A stretch of 64,000 nucleotides of DNA, taken from positions 496,001 through 560,000 of the forward strand of contig NZ_CP118632.1 in assembly GCF_028993615.1 (NCBI RefSeq). The letters run 5' to 3'. Under the pieces are notes generated by a model, which saw only the letters and a program-made list of their open reading frames with translations, was not told the DNA's origin and made no database searches. Made by a program: the position numbers and the translations under genes. Of the stretch, positions 29,731 to 38,396 are shown in pieces (positions within the stretch are counted from its first letter, which is position 1; each line of letters opens with the position of its first letter). This DNA comes from Herbaspirillum sp. WKF16. GTDB lineage: Bacteria; Pseudomonadota; Gammaproteobacteria; Burkholderiales; Burkholderiaceae_D.

Positions 29731-31299
29731 TTGAACAACTGGAACGACGGTTACGTCTTCGACATCGCCTATACCTACGGTTACTACCCCGGCATGAACC
29801 CGGCGCGGCTGCCGCTGGCCTTTGCCTTCCACGGGCTGCAGGCGCCGGCGGTGCAAACCGCCTGCGAGCTGGGTTTCGGCCAGGGCGTCTCGACCAATTT
29901 CCACGCCGCGGCCTCCGGCACGCGCTGGTGGGGCAACGACTTCAATCCGCTGCAGGCCGCCTTTGCCCGCGAGCTGGCCGATGCCAGCGGCAGCGGCGCC
30001 CAGATGGAGGATTCCACCTTCTCGCGCTTCTGCCGCCGCGACGACCTGCCCGATTTCGATTTCATCGCCCTGCATGGCGTGTGGAGTTGGGTCTCGCAGG
30101 AGAACCGCGACATCATCTTCGACTTCATCGACCGCAAGCTCAAGCCCGGCGGCGTGCTCTACATCAGCTACAACACCCAGCCCGGCTGGTCGGCCTTCAT
30201 GCCGCTGCGCGACCTGATGGTGCAGCACACCCAGCAGGCCGGCAATGAGGAGCAGGGCATGCCCACCGAGGCGCGTATCGATGCCGCGCTGGAGTTCGCC
30301 GCGCGCATGTTCGAGGCCGACCCGGTGTATGCCCAGGCCAATCCCTTCATGCGCGACCGCCTCAAGATCCTGCAGCAGCAGGGTCGCAGCTACCTGGCGC
30401 ATGAGTATTTCAACCGCGACTGGCACGCCGAATCCTTCGCCGACATGCATCGGCGGCTGTCGCGGGCCGGCCTGCAGTTCGCCTGCCCGGCCAACTACGC
30501 CGACCATCTCGACATGGCCAACCTGACGCCGGCGCAGCGCCAGTTGATGCAAGGCGTGAGCGATCCGGTGATGCAGCAGAGTGTGCGCGACTTCATGGTC
30601 AACCAGCAATTCCGGCGCGATTACTGGGTGCGCGGCGGCCAGCCGCTGGACGACCGCCAGCGCGTGCAATCGCTGGCGCTGCAAAGCATCGTGCTGCTGG
30701 CCGAGCCGGACAAGGTGCCGCTGACCATCCAGAACGTGGCCTCCGAGATCACGCTCAACCGCCTGATCTACGAACCCATCCTGCAGGCGCTGTCCGACTA
30801 CCAGCCGCATACCCTGGTGGACCTGGCCGCATCGCTGGCGCATCGCAACCTCAACCTGTCGCAGGTGCTCGACTCGGCGGTGATGCTGATCGGCACCGGC
30901 CATGCCGCGCCGTTGCCGCCGGAGACCGACGCCGCCGCGCGCGAGCAGGCGGCGCGCCGCAGCGAGGCGCTCAACCTGCACCTGCTGCGCAAGGCCGCCG
31001 CGGCCGCGCCGGCCGAGGCCGACGGCGGCGTCGATCACCTGTGCAGCCCGGTGACCGGCGGCGGCGTGCGGGTCGATCGCATCGAGCAGCTGTTCCTGCT
31101 GGCGCGGCGCGAATGCGGCGACGATGTCGAGGCCTGGCCGGCGCATGCGTGGCGGCACATCGCGGCGCAAGGCAAGAAACTGGTGCGCGACGGCGTGCGG
31201 CTGGAGGGCGAGCAGGAGAACCTGGCCGAGCTGGCGACCCAGGCGCGGCTGTTCGAACGCACCCGGCTGCCGCTGCTGCGCGCGCTGCGGGTGGCGTGA
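29731..31299 (+). CDS. SAM-dependent methyltransferase with methyltransferase-regulatory domain
   Basis: 522 residues from TTG 29731, with GGGAG 8 bases upstream and no ATG alternative that keeps the N-terminus. Residues about 40-150 are a class I methyltransferase fold: ACELGFGQGVSTNFHAA as motif I, NDFNPLQAAFARE as motif II, FIALHGVWSWVSQENR and KPGGVLYISYNTQPGW. The following PMRL-like region (SYLAHEYFNRDWHAESFADM) is the predicted methyltransferase regulatory domain, with a long helical C-terminus. Relatives often sit in surface-polysaccharide or unknown operons. Substrate is unknown. Confidence 0.87.
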   Translation: MNNWNDGYVFDIAYTYGYYPGMNPARLPLAFAFHGLQAPAVQTACELGFGQGVSTNFHAAASGTRWWGNDFNPLQAAFARELADASGSGAQMEDSTFSRFCRRDDLPDFDFIALHGVWSWVSQENRDIIFDFIDRKLKPGGVLYISYNTQPGWSAFMPLRDLMVQHTQQAGNEEQGMPTEARIDAALEFAARMFEADPVYAQANPFMRDRLKILQQQGRSYLAHEYFNRDWHAESFADMHRRLSRAGLQFACPANYADHLDMANLTPAQRQLMQGVSDPVMQQSVRDFMVNQQFRRDYWVRGGQPLDDRQRVQSLALQSIVLLAEPDKVPLTIQNVASEITLNRLIYEPILQALSDYQPHTLVDLAASLAHRNLNLSQVLDSAVMLIGTGHAAPLPPETDAAAREQAARRSEALNLHLLRKAAAAAPAEADGGVDHLCSPVTGGGVRVDRIEQLFLLARRECGDDVEAWPAHAWRHIAAQGKKLVRDGVRLEGEQENLAELATQARLFERTRLPLLRALRVA

Positions 31300-31620
31300 A
31301 GCCGGAGCTGCGGGCGCGCCTGGCGCGTGGATAAAACGTCACACCGGCGCGCACTGTTGAGGACGGTGTTTGCGCCCACCTGCATGAGCCTGTAGCATTT
31401 CGCGTGGCCGGACTTCTCCGGCCCGTCGCTGGCAGGCGCAGGAGAGGGGGCGCCCCGGCGCGGATGACGGAAGCGGCGCATGGTCCGGTTCGTCCGAAGC
31501 CGAAAACAATCCCCGATTATTGCCGTATCTCGCGCCATCGCAGGGCCGCCGCCCGGCGTAGCCTGCTCGATGGTCGCAACCACCAAGGAAACTTTCCGAC
31601 AGGAAAGCCAGCATCTGCAT
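31300..31620. other. 321-base gap before the diguanylate cyclase gene
   Basis: It contains a perfect 7-pair hairpin, GGCCGGA-CTTC-TCCGGCC (31406-31423), without a T tract, and a TAGCAT at 31392-31397 that could be a -10 box. The frame of the cyclase is open back to 31480 with ATGs at 31480 and 31570, but neither has a ribosome site or a plausible N-terminus. Confidence 0.45.
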
Positions 31621-33294
31621 ATGCCTCGTTTAAATCTGGAACTCAAAACCCGCCTCGCCCTGGCCGTCGTGGCCGCCGTGGTCGTCACCGCGGTCGTGGT
31701 CACCGCCATCTCGCTGTTCGTCATCCGGCGCGACATGCGCGAGGAACTGGGCGAGCAGCAGTTCACCGCCCTGAAGCTGACCGCCGCCGCGCTGGACGCC
31801 GGCTTCGAGGATCGCCGCATCGCGCTGCGGTTGCTGGGCGAAGGCATCCCGGACGGCATCCGCCACAATCCGGCGCTGATGCAGCGCTATCTTGAGCAGC
31901 ACATGTCGCTCAACGCGCAGTTCTTCAATGTGTCCGTGGCGGAGGCCGGCGGCGCCGTCATCGCCAACTACGCCGACGCCAGCCAGGCCGGCCGTTTCAG
32001 CATGGCCGGCCGCGACTACCTGACCGACACCGTCAAGAGCAGGAAGGGCCTGATCTCCAAGCCGCTGCAAAGCAAGATGTCCAATCGCTCGGTGGTGCTG
32101 ATGACCGAGCCGGTGCTCAACACGCGCGGCGAGGTGGAGCTGGTGCTGGTGGCCAGCATCGACCTGAAGGAACACAACTTCCTGGGCCAGTTCACCGACG
32201 TCAAGCTGGGCAAGAGCGGCTTCATCTACATCATCACCGCCGAAGGCGTGGTGGTGGAGCATCCGGACAAGGAGCGCATCCTCAAGCACATGGATGCCGT
32301 CGGCGGCCAGAGCCCGGCCGGCAACGCCGCGCTGGGCGGCTTCGAAGGCAGCATGGAGAGCGTCGACCGCGCCGGCGACGAGGCGCTGTATGCCTTCAAG
32401 CGCATGGCCAGCACCAACTGGATCATCGGTGCGCACTACCTGACCCGGGACGCCTACGCGCCCATCGCCGAGATGCAGGAGCGCGCGATCCTGGGCGCTG
32501 CCGTGCTGACGGTGCTGGCGGGATTGCTCTCGTGGTGGTTCGTCAATTGCCTGTTCCAGCCGCTGGCGCGCCTGCACGCGCACATCCAGCGCATCCGCCA
32601 GGACAAGAGCCTGGAGCAGCTGCCCGGCGAAGTGCGGCAAGATGAGCTGGGCGACCTGCACGGCGCCTTCAACGCGCTGATGCTGGAACGCAAGAACATG
32701 GAGGCCGAGCTGGACGAGGCGCGCGTGAACCTGGAAGAAATGAACAAGACGCTCTCGCGCCTGGCGCTGGAAGACGCCTTGACCGGCTTGGCCAACCGCC
32801 GCCAGTTTGAACGCGGCCTGCAGGAGGAATTCAACCGCGCCGCGCGCACCAGCCTGTCGCTGGCGGTGATCATGATCGACGTCGACTACTTCAAGCAATA
32901 CAACGACCTGTACGGCCACATGGCCGGCGACAAGGTGCTGCGCCGCCTGGGCAGCGCGATCCGCGACACCAACCTGCGTCCGGAAGACCTGCTGGCGCGA
33001 TACGGCGGCGAGGAGATCGCGGTGCTGCTGCCGGGCGCCAAGCTCGAAGGCGCGATGATGGTGGCCGAGCGCATCCGCAAGTCGGTGGCGGCGCTGGATA
33101 TCGAGCACAGCGCCAGCGCCAGCGGGCACCTGACGATCAGCCTGGGCGTGTCGGCAGTGGCGCCGCAGCGTCAGGTGGACAATCCAGAGGACGTGCTGCG
33201 CGAGGCCGACGAGGCGCTGTACCTGGCCAAGGCGGCCGGCCGCGATTGCATCCGCACGGTCGAGGACCTGAAGAAATCCCGGGGCCAGGCCTGA
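31621..33294 (+). CDS. Membrane-bound diguanylate cyclase (Cache-type sensor, HAMP, GGDEF)
   Basis: 557 residues from ATG 31621 (MPRLNLELKTRLALAVV). Helix 1 is at about 11-35, a Cache-like periplasmic sensor extends to about 285, helix 2 follows, then HAMP and a short coiled coil. The GGDEF domain ends the protein with IDVDYFKQYNDLYGHMAGD and an active GGEEI at residues 462-466. An RPED inhibitory site lies 5 residues before it, so product feedback is expected. It makes cyclic di-GMP in response to an unknown external signal. A bidirectional terminator follows. Confidence 0.93.
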   Translation: MPRLNLELKTRLALAVVAAVVVTAVVVTAISLFVIRRDMREELGEQQFTALKLTAAALDAGFEDRRIALRLLGEGIPDGIRHNPALMQRYLEQHMSLNAQFFNVSVAEAGGAVIANYADASQAGRFSMAGRDYLTDTVKSRKGLISKPLQSKMSNRSVVLMTEPVLNTRGEVELVLVASIDLKEHNFLGQFTDVKLGKSGFIYIITAEGVVVEHPDKERILKHMDAVGGQSPAGNAALGGFEGSMESVDRAGDEALYAFKRMASTNWIIGAHYLTRDAYAPIAEMQERAILGAAVLTVLAGLLSWWFVNCLFQPLARLHAHIQRIRQDKSLEQLPGEVRQDELGDLHGAFNALMLERKNMEAELDEARVNLEEMNKTLSRLALEDALTGLANRRQFERGLQEEFNRAARTSLSLAVIMIDVDYFKQYNDLYGHMAGDKVLRRLGSAIRDTNLRPEDLLARYGGEEIAVLLPGAKLEGAMMVAERIRKSVAALDIEHSASASGHLTISLGVSAVAPQRQVDNPEDVLREADEALYLAKAAGRDCIRTVEDLKKSRGQA

Positions 33295-33320
33295 TCCGCC
33301 CCATTCCGTCCCGCCAATGA

Positions 33321-33350
33321 AAAAGCCGCGCATCATGCGCGGCTTTTTTT
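33321..33350. terminator. Bidirectional terminator
   Basis: AAAAGCCGCGC, loop ATCAT, GCGCGGC then seven T. It lies between the convergent cyclase gene (stop 33294) and the hypothetical gene ending at 33382; A and T tracts flank both sides, so it can act on both strands. Confidence 0.9.
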
Positions 33351-33381
33351 ATCCTTGCACCGTCGTAGCGGTCGCCCGGGT

Positions 33382-33888
33382 TCAGGGCTGCTGCGCCGGC
33401 ACCAGGAACTTGGATTTGGCGCAGTACATCTTGGCGTCGGTGTCGTTGTAGACCACCTTGCTGCCGGCCTGCGACTGCCGCATCGGATAGGCCGAATTGT
33501 CTTCCGGCGTGAAACGGATGCCGACGGCGGCGCTGATGGCGTCGGTCAGCTTGACCGGCGTGGTCTTGAAATAGGCGCCGATGAAGTCGGCCTGGCTGCT
33601 GCTGTCGTTGACCAGGAAGTCGGTGGCCTGCATGCCCCACAGGTTGATGTTGGTGGCCTTGAACCAGTAGGCGCCGCCCTCGGTCTTGTAGGGCGGCCCG
33701 AAGGCTTCCAGCAGGTAGTCGTAGAAGTATTTGCTGTTGAGCTGGTTCAGGCAGAGCAGGGCATTGCCGATTTCGATCCCGAAACTGGGCTGCGGCTGCG
33801 GGGCCGCATGCGCGGCCGGCGCCACGGCGGCCGAACAGGCCAGCGCGAGCGCCGGAAGGCTTGTGGCCAGGCGACGTACGATGTTCAA
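33382..33888 (-). CDS. Predicted periplasmic protein, unassigned
   Basis: 168 residues from TTG 33888, with GGGAG six bases upstream. The N-terminus MNIVRRLATSLPALALACSAAVAPAAHA is a signal peptide cut before APQPQPS. The mature protein of about 140 residues has two Cys (LLCLNQ and MYCAKSK) that could pair, and aromatic-rich stretches (SKYFYDYLLEAFGPPYKTEGGAYWFKA in parts). No family recognised. Its downstream end faces the bidirectional terminator. Confidence 0.8.
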   Translation of the reverse strand: MNIVRRLATSLPALALACSAAVAPAAHAAPQPQPSFGIEIGNALLCLNQLNSKYFYDYLLEAFGPPYKTEGGAYWFKATNINLWGMQATDFLVNDSSSQADFIGAYFKTTPVKLTDAISAAVGIRFTPEDNSAYPMRQSQAGSKVVYNDTDAKMYCAKSKFLVPAQQP

Positions 33889-34013
33889 ACAGACTCCCGA
33901 GGATGATGCCGTATCGGCTTGTTGTCACTTCGGCCACGCGCGGGTGGCCTCAGGGAGTCGATTGTAGGGGGCTTTGCCGAATTTTCCAATCGGCATGCAA
34001 GGCGGGTGTCGCG

Positions 34014-34448
34014 TCAGCGTCCGCGACGCAGCAGCCGGTCGCCGCGCGCCGACGGCGCGGCGTCGGCCGCGCGCGGCTGCGCCAGCGTGCCCAGGCCGTC
34101 GAGGAACGAGGCGATGCCGGTGCCCTTGACCAGCACGCAGGGCTTGCCCAGTTTCTTGCAGGTGCTCTTCACCAGGTGGTAGGCGTTGTGGCTGATGTTG
34201 CCGGAGGCGCAGATCACGATGTCGGCCGCGGCCAGCATCGGCGCCAGGCGGTGCAGGTTGTCCTCGCGTCCGCCGTCGTGGTGGATGAAGCGGCCGTCGC
34301 GGGTTTCGATCTCGGCGCGGTAGTGGTTGCGCGCGCCGGTCAGGCCGCCCACGCAGAGCACACAGCGGTCATCCAGCGAAATGGGCGCGGCCGGCGCGTC
34401 GCCTCGGTTGGCATGAACGGGGGCAGTTCGGCTGGAGTCTTTGCGCAT
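34014..34448 (-). CDS. DUF2325 domain protein
   Basis: 144 residues. The domain fills residues about 28-120: RCVLCVGGLTGARNHYR, FIHHDGGREDNLHRL, ADIVICASGNISHNAYHLVK and CKKLGKPCVLVKGTGIASFL match DUF2325, a Rossmann-like fold often with a Cys near the end of strand 4. The function of the family is not established; members often sit beside metal or redox genes. A basic, Ala/Arg-rich tail follows. It lies 108 bases downstream of the WYL regulator. Confidence 0.87.
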   Translation of the reverse strand: MRKDSSRTAPVHANRGDAPAAPISLDDRCVLCVGGLTGARNHYRAEIETRDGRFIHHDGGREDNLHRLAPMLAAADIVICASGNISHNAYHLVKSTCKKLGKPCVLVKGTGIASFLDGLGTLAQPRAADAAPSARGDRLLRRGR

Positions 34449-34556
34449 GAACCTGGACCGGTAGTGATCGATGGCTCAAGCCTAAACCGGCGGTGCGCGG
34501 GCGCGAACGAATGAATCCGCATCTGCATATGCGCTTTTCTGCGCGCCGTCGGCGCG

Positions 34557-35261
34557 CTATCGCGGCGGTGTCGGCGCCTGCTTCGATGCGCGCTGCATGG
34601 CGCGCACAAAATCGGCCAGGCGGCGGCCGTTGCGGTCGGGGTAGTAGCCTTGCTCGCTCATCTGCTGCACGCGGTCCAGGCGGAACGAGCGGAAGTCGTC
34701 GCGCGCCTCGCACCACGCGGCCACCAGCCAGGTGCCGCCGAAGAAGGCCAGCGCCAGCGGCCACACCACGCGCTGGCTGGCGCGCTGCTGGGCGTCGGAA
34801 TAATGCAGCAGGAGTTTGTGGCGGCTGCCGATGGCCTGGCGGATCGCTTCCAGCCGTTCGCCCTGCGCCGCCTCCATCTGCATGCTGGGCGCAAACAGCG
34901 GCGTGGCCTCGACGAAGTCGCGCTTGTCCTTGGGCAGCGCCAGCACCACCTTGGCCAGCGCCGCGGCGGCCGAGGCCGACAGTTGCGGCCCGCCCCAGGC
35001 CTGCACCATGCGCATGCCGATCACCAGCGCGTCGATTTCATCGCTGTTGAACATCAGCGGCGGCAGGTCGTAGCCGGGTTTGATGCGATAGCCGACCCCG
35101 GCTTCGCCGTCCACCGGCACGCCTGAAAGAGAGAGGTCACGGATATCGCGATACACCGTGCGCTCCGACACCGCCAGCCACTCGGCCAGCTGGCGCGCGG
35201 TGGTGAGCCTGCGTCCGCGCAGGTATTGGGTGATCTGGAACAGGCGGTCGGCTCGGCGCAT
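34557..35261 (-). CDS. YafY-type transcriptional regulator (HTH-11 plus WYL domain)
   Basis: 234 residues from ATG 35261 (MRRADRLFQITQYLRGRR); an upstream extension to 35342 is unlikely. Residues 5-55 form a winged HTH (TARQLAEWLAVSERTVYRDIRDLSLSGVPV), followed by the linker GEAGVGYRIKPGYDLPPLMF and a C-terminal WYL domain (SQRVVWPLALAFFGGTWLVAAWCEARDDFRSFRLDRV). WYL domains bind small ligands or nucleic acid. It follows a VOC protein gene on the same strand, 150 bases away, a common pairing in which the regulator controls the VOC gene. Confidence 0.92.
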   Translation of the reverse strand: MRRADRLFQITQYLRGRRLTTARQLAEWLAVSERTVYRDIRDLSLSGVPVDGEAGVGYRIKPGYDLPPLMFNSDEIDALVIGMRMVQAWGGPQLSASAAAALAKVVLALPKDKRDFVEATPLFAPSMQMEAAQGERLEAIRQAIGSRHKLLLHYSDAQQRASQRVVWPLALAFFGGTWLVAAWCEARDDFRSFRLDRVQQMSEQGYYPDRNGRRLADFVRAMQRASKQAPTPPR

Positions 35262-35411
35262 GGGACGGCGGGGAAGCAATGGTGCGCGCCATTCTGGCAT
35301 GCATGACAGGCCGGCGCCACAAGCTTCGATGCTGCCGTGCAATGAAGGCCGGCGGCCGGATAAGCAATGTGGAATGCGGTATCCATGGCGCCGCCGTGTG
35401 CCGGTTCGTCC

Positions 35412-35783
35412 TCAGTTCATCGCATGCAGCGCGATGCGGTTGCCTTCGGTGTCGATGAACTGGCAGATGTAGCCCAGTTCCTTGGGCAGCTGCGTCTTCT
35501 CCAGCGCGATCTTGCCGCCGGCCGGCACGATGCGGTCGATCACGGCCTGGATCGAGGGGCCGGCGTCGAGGTAGACCAGCGTGCCTTGCAGCGAGGGCTC
35601 GATCCACTGGCCGCCGGTCAGGCAGCCGACCGACTGGCCGTCGTCGCGCTGGAAGATGGCCATGGGCGACTCTTCTTCCAGGGTCTCCATGTGCAGCCTG
35701 GTGGCGAACACGGTCTCATAGAAGCGCGCAGCGCGGGTGAGGTCCTTGGTGGCGATTTCGAACCAGTTGACGTTGGTTTGCAT
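35412..35783 (-). CDS. VOC-superfamily (glyoxalase/bleomycin-resistance-like) protein
   Basis: 123 residues from ATG 35783, preceded by AAGGAAG. It has the VOC opening VNWFEIATKDLTRAARFYETVF and closing QFIDTEGNRIALHAMN, with two beta-alpha-beta-beta-beta halves. It resembles predicted lactoylglutathione lyase-like and extradiol-type small proteins beside WYL or AraC regulators. No substrate can be assigned. It lies between the BASS transporter and the WYL gene on the same strand. Confidence 0.9.
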   Translation of the reverse strand: MQTNVNWFEIATKDLTRAARFYETVFATRLHMETLEEESPMAIFQRDDGQSVGCLTGGQWIEPSLQGTLVYLDAGPSIQAVIDRIVPAGGKIALEKTQLPKELGYICQFIDTEGNRIALHAMN

Positions 35784-35825
35784 GATTGTCTTCCTTTCGT
35801 TGTGGGTGTTGTGATGTAAGACCTT

Positions 35826-35895
35826 GTTCCTATGCCGCTTGGCATGGAACGCATCATGCGGGCAGGCTCCTGACAGCGTGGTGTCAGGAGCCTGC
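35826..35895. repeat. Two adjacent strong inverted repeats between the BASS and VOC genes
   Basis: GTTCCTATGCC-GCTT-GGCATGGAAC (35826-35850, one bulged T) is followed 11 bases on by GCAGGCTCCTGACA, a 6-base loop and its exact complement (35862-35895; 14 perfect pairs). Neither is followed by a T tract on either strand. They could be U-poor terminators of the BASS gene, a leader structure of the VOC gene, or regulator sites. Confidence 0.7.
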
Positions 35896-35929
35896 GCGAA
35901 AGGAAGACGGAAGGGGGAGAGGGGAGGAC

Positions 35930-36955
35930 TCAGCGGCCAGCGCCCGCGGGCGCGGCGCCAGTGTCGGCATCGGCATCGGCGGCGCCGCCCTGTTCGCTGC
36001 GCTCCTGCTGCTCGGCGTAGCGCCGCGCCAGCACCGCGCACAGCATCAGCTGCATCTGGTGGAACAGCATGATGGGCAGCAGCACCACGGCCGCGCCGCT
36101 GCCGGCGAACAGCACCGAGGCGATCGGGATGCCCGAGGCCAGCGACTTCTTGGAGCCGCAGAACACCAGCACGATCTCGTCGCCGCGCGGCATCTTCAGC
36201 GCCCGCGCGCCGTAGGTGGTGATCAGCAGCACCGCGCCCAGCAGCACCGCGTTGACCAGCACCAGCAAGGCCAGCTGGGTGGGCGGGAACAGGTGCCAGA
36301 TGCCTTGCGCCACGGCGGCGCTGAAGGCGGCGTAGACCGACAGCAGGATGCCGCCGCGGTCGACCACGTTGACGATCACCTTGTGGCGGTTGATCCATGC
36401 GCCGATCCACGGGCGCAGCAGGTTGCCCAGCACGAAGGGCAGCAGCAGCTGCAGCAGGATGCTGAGCACCTGCGACAGGCCGCTGCCTTCATGGTGGCGA
36501 TGCAGCAGCAGCGTCACCAGCAGCGGCGTGACCAGGATGCCCAGCAGGTTGGAGGCGGTGGCGCCGCAGATCGCGGCCGGCACGTTGCCGCGCGCAATCG
36601 AGGTGAAGCCGATCGAGGATTGCACGGTGGACGACAGCGTGCAGACGAACAGCACGCCCATCCACAGCTGCGGCGTGAGCAGGTCGGGCACGGCGGCCTT
36701 GAGCGCCAGGCCCAGGAGCGGGAACAGGATGAAGGTCGAGGCCAGCGTCAGCAGGTGCAGCCTGGGCTGCTTCAGGCCCGACAGCGCGGCTTCGCGCGAG
36801 AGCTTGGCGCCGTGCAGGAAGAACAGCAGCGAGATCGCCACGTTGCTGGCGACGTGCATGAACTCCTCGAAGCGGCCGGTGGCCGGGAGCAGGGTGGCCA
36901 GCAGCACGGTGCAGATCAGCAGCTGGGTGAAGCGGTCGGGCAGGAAACGTTTCAT
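35930..36955 (-). CDS. Bile acid:sodium symporter-like transporter (BASS/YfeH type)
   Basis: 341 residues from ATG 36955 (MKRFLPDRFTQLLICTVLLA). About ten hydrophobic helices; GVLFVCTLSSTVQSSIGFTSIARGN and FCGSKKSLASGIPIASVLF are the crossing motifs of the SBF-like/YfeH family (PF13593). Substrate is unknown; relatives move organic anions with sodium. The C-terminal 25 residues are Ala/Asp-rich and soluble. A LysR gene is divergent, 111 bases away, and probably controls it. Confidence 0.92.
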   Translation of the reverse strand: MKRFLPDRFTQLLICTVLLATLLPATGRFEEFMHVASNVAISLLFFLHGAKLSREAALSGLKQPRLHLLTLASTFILFPLLGLALKAAVPDLLTPQLWMGVLFVCTLSSTVQSSIGFTSIARGNVPAAICGATASNLLGILVTPLLVTLLLHRHHEGSGLSQVLSILLQLLLPFVLGNLLRPWIGAWINRHKVIVNVVDRGGILLSVYAAFSAAVAQGIWHLFPPTQLALLVLVNAVLLGAVLLITTYGARALKMPRGDEIVLVFCGSKKSLASGIPIASVLFAGSGAAVVLLPIMLFHQMQLMLCAVLARRYAEQQERSEQGGAADADADTGAAPAGAGR

Positions 36956-37021
36956 GATGGCGGACGCAATGGAAGGACTTTGTCTGCATGATAGGAAAAG
37001 CGTGGGTGATCGGGAACCCCT

Positions 37022-37050
37022 TTGATAACGTTGACTGTGAACGGAATATT
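37022..37050 (+). promoter_or_regulatory. Promoter of the LysR gene
   Basis: TTGATA (37022-37027), a 17-base spacer and AATATT (37045-37050) form a reasonable sigma-70 promoter 17 bases before ATG 37067. AT-rich dyad-like sequence (AATATTCGATGACAATATC) overlaps its end and may bind the LysR protein. Confidence 0.55.
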
Positions 37051-37066
37051 CGATGACAATATCCCC

Positions 37067-37915
37067 ATGCTCAATCCCGCCTGGCTTCACACCTTCACCA
37101 CCGCCGCCGCCTCCTCCAGCTTCACCGAGGCCGGGCGGCAGCTCGGTCTGACGCAGTCCAGCGTGAGCGACCACATCCGGCGGCTGGAAGAGAGCGTGGG
37201 GCGGCGCCTGTTCGTGCGCGACACCCATTCGCTGGCGCTGACCGCCGACGGCGAGAGCCTGCTGGTGCATGCGCGCCTGATCCTGGAGGCGCATGCCCGC
37301 GCCGAGGCGCAGTTCAGCGGCGCGCGGCTGCGCGGCCGGGTGCGCTTCGGCACCTCCGACGACCTCGCCATGGGGCCCTTGCCGGACATGCTGGCGGCCT
37401 TCCGCAGCCAGCATCCCGAGGTCGAGCTGGAGATCACCATCGGCCTCACCAGCGACCTCTACACGGCGCTGGATCAGGGCAAGCTGGATTTGCTGGTAGG
37501 CAAGCGGCGCGGCGGCGAGTCGCGCGGGCACAGCATGTTTTCCACGCCCATGCAGTGGCTGTCGCGTCCGGAGACCATGGTGGACCTGTCGCAGCCGCTG
37601 CCGCTGATCCTCTTGCCCGAGCCCAGCATCACGCGGGCGGCGACGCTGCAGACGCTGGGAAAGGCCGGCCATCACTGGCGCATCGTCTGCACCAGCGGCA
37701 GCCACGCCGGCTGCATGGCGGCCGCGCGCGGCGGGCTGGGGCTGGCGGCGCTGCCGCAGCACCTGTCCTCGCGCGACCTGCAGCCGCCGGTCAACGTCGC
37801 GGCGCTGCCGGCGCTGCCCGATGTGGAATACGTCGCGCTGACCGCGCGCCGCCTGTCCAAGCCGGCGGACACGCTGTACCAGATCCTGATGTCGAGCCGG
37901 CTCTCGCGCGGCTGA
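37067..37915 (+). CDS. LysR-family transcriptional regulator
   Basis: 282 residues from ATG 37067; a TTG at 37022 falls in the promoter. The winged HTH is at residues 5-60 (WLHTFTTAAASSSFTEAGRQLGLTQSSVSDHIRRLEESVGRRLFVR, in steps), and the effector-binding domain has the usual RGRVRFGTSDDLAM start. Divergent from the BASS transporter gene, the classic layout for a LysR regulator and its target. The effector is unknown. Confidence 0.94.
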   Translation: MLNPAWLHTFTTAAASSSFTEAGRQLGLTQSSVSDHIRRLEESVGRRLFVRDTHSLALTADGESLLVHARLILEAHARAEAQFSGARLRGRVRFGTSDDLAMGPLPDMLAAFRSQHPEVELEITIGLTSDLYTALDQGKLDLLVGKRRGGESRGHSMFSTPMQWLSRPETMVDLSQPLPLILLPEPSITRAATLQTLGKAGHHWRIVCTSGSHAGCMAAARGGLGLAALPQHLSSRDLQPPVNVAALPALPDVEYVALTARRLSKPADTLYQILMSSRLSRG

Positions 37916-37943
37916 GCGGCGCCGGAATCCAGGCGCCCGGGAA

Positions 37944-38342
37944 TCAGTCCGGATCGCTCACCAGGGCGGCGTCGTCCAGCGCGCGGATGCGGCGGTCGAC
38001 GAAATAGCCGCCGGCCTCCACATAGCGCAGGTAGTGCCGGGCGCACTGCGTGCAGCGCGCCACGTTGCAGCGATTGAAGGGATGGTAGCGCAAGGCGATG
38101 GGCGCATCCGGCGAGGCGTAGCGGGTGCCGTCGGGATGGTATTCGGCGAAGGTGGGTTCGCCGTAGGGATCGCGCACCAGCGTGGCGATGTCGGCGAGCT
38201 GGGTTTCCGGCAGCGACAGCGGCAGGCTGATCCAGCCCGCGCTGTCGGCGGCGCGGCAATTGCAGGCCTGGGTGATGGCGGCGCTTTGCCGCGCCAGCGC
38301 GCGCAGGTCGTCGGCGCTGGCCTGGGGGAGGAGGTCTTGCAT
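37944..38342 (-). CDS. Cys-rich conserved-looking protein, unassigned
   Basis: 132 residues from ATG 38342 with AGGAAA upstream; the frame continues to 38387 without better evidence. Cysteines occur as QACNCRAAD near residue 28 and RCNVARCTQCARHYLRY near residue 95, a C-x5-C-x2-C set with His that could hold zinc or an iron-sulfur cluster. The segment GGYFVDRRIRALD follows. No signal peptide. I do not recognise a named family. It is convergent with the LysR gene (28 bases apart). Confidence 0.78.
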   Translation of the reverse strand: MQDLLPQASADDLRALARQSAAITQACNCRAADSAGWISLPLSLPETQLADIATLVRDPYGEPTFAEYHPDGTRYASPDAPIALRYHPFNRCNVARCTQCARHYLRYVEAGGYFVDRRIRALDDAALVSDPD

Positions 38343-38396
38343 GAGGCTTTCCTGAGGGCTGGGGAGAGGGGCGCGGGGCCCCGTCATGCCCTCATT

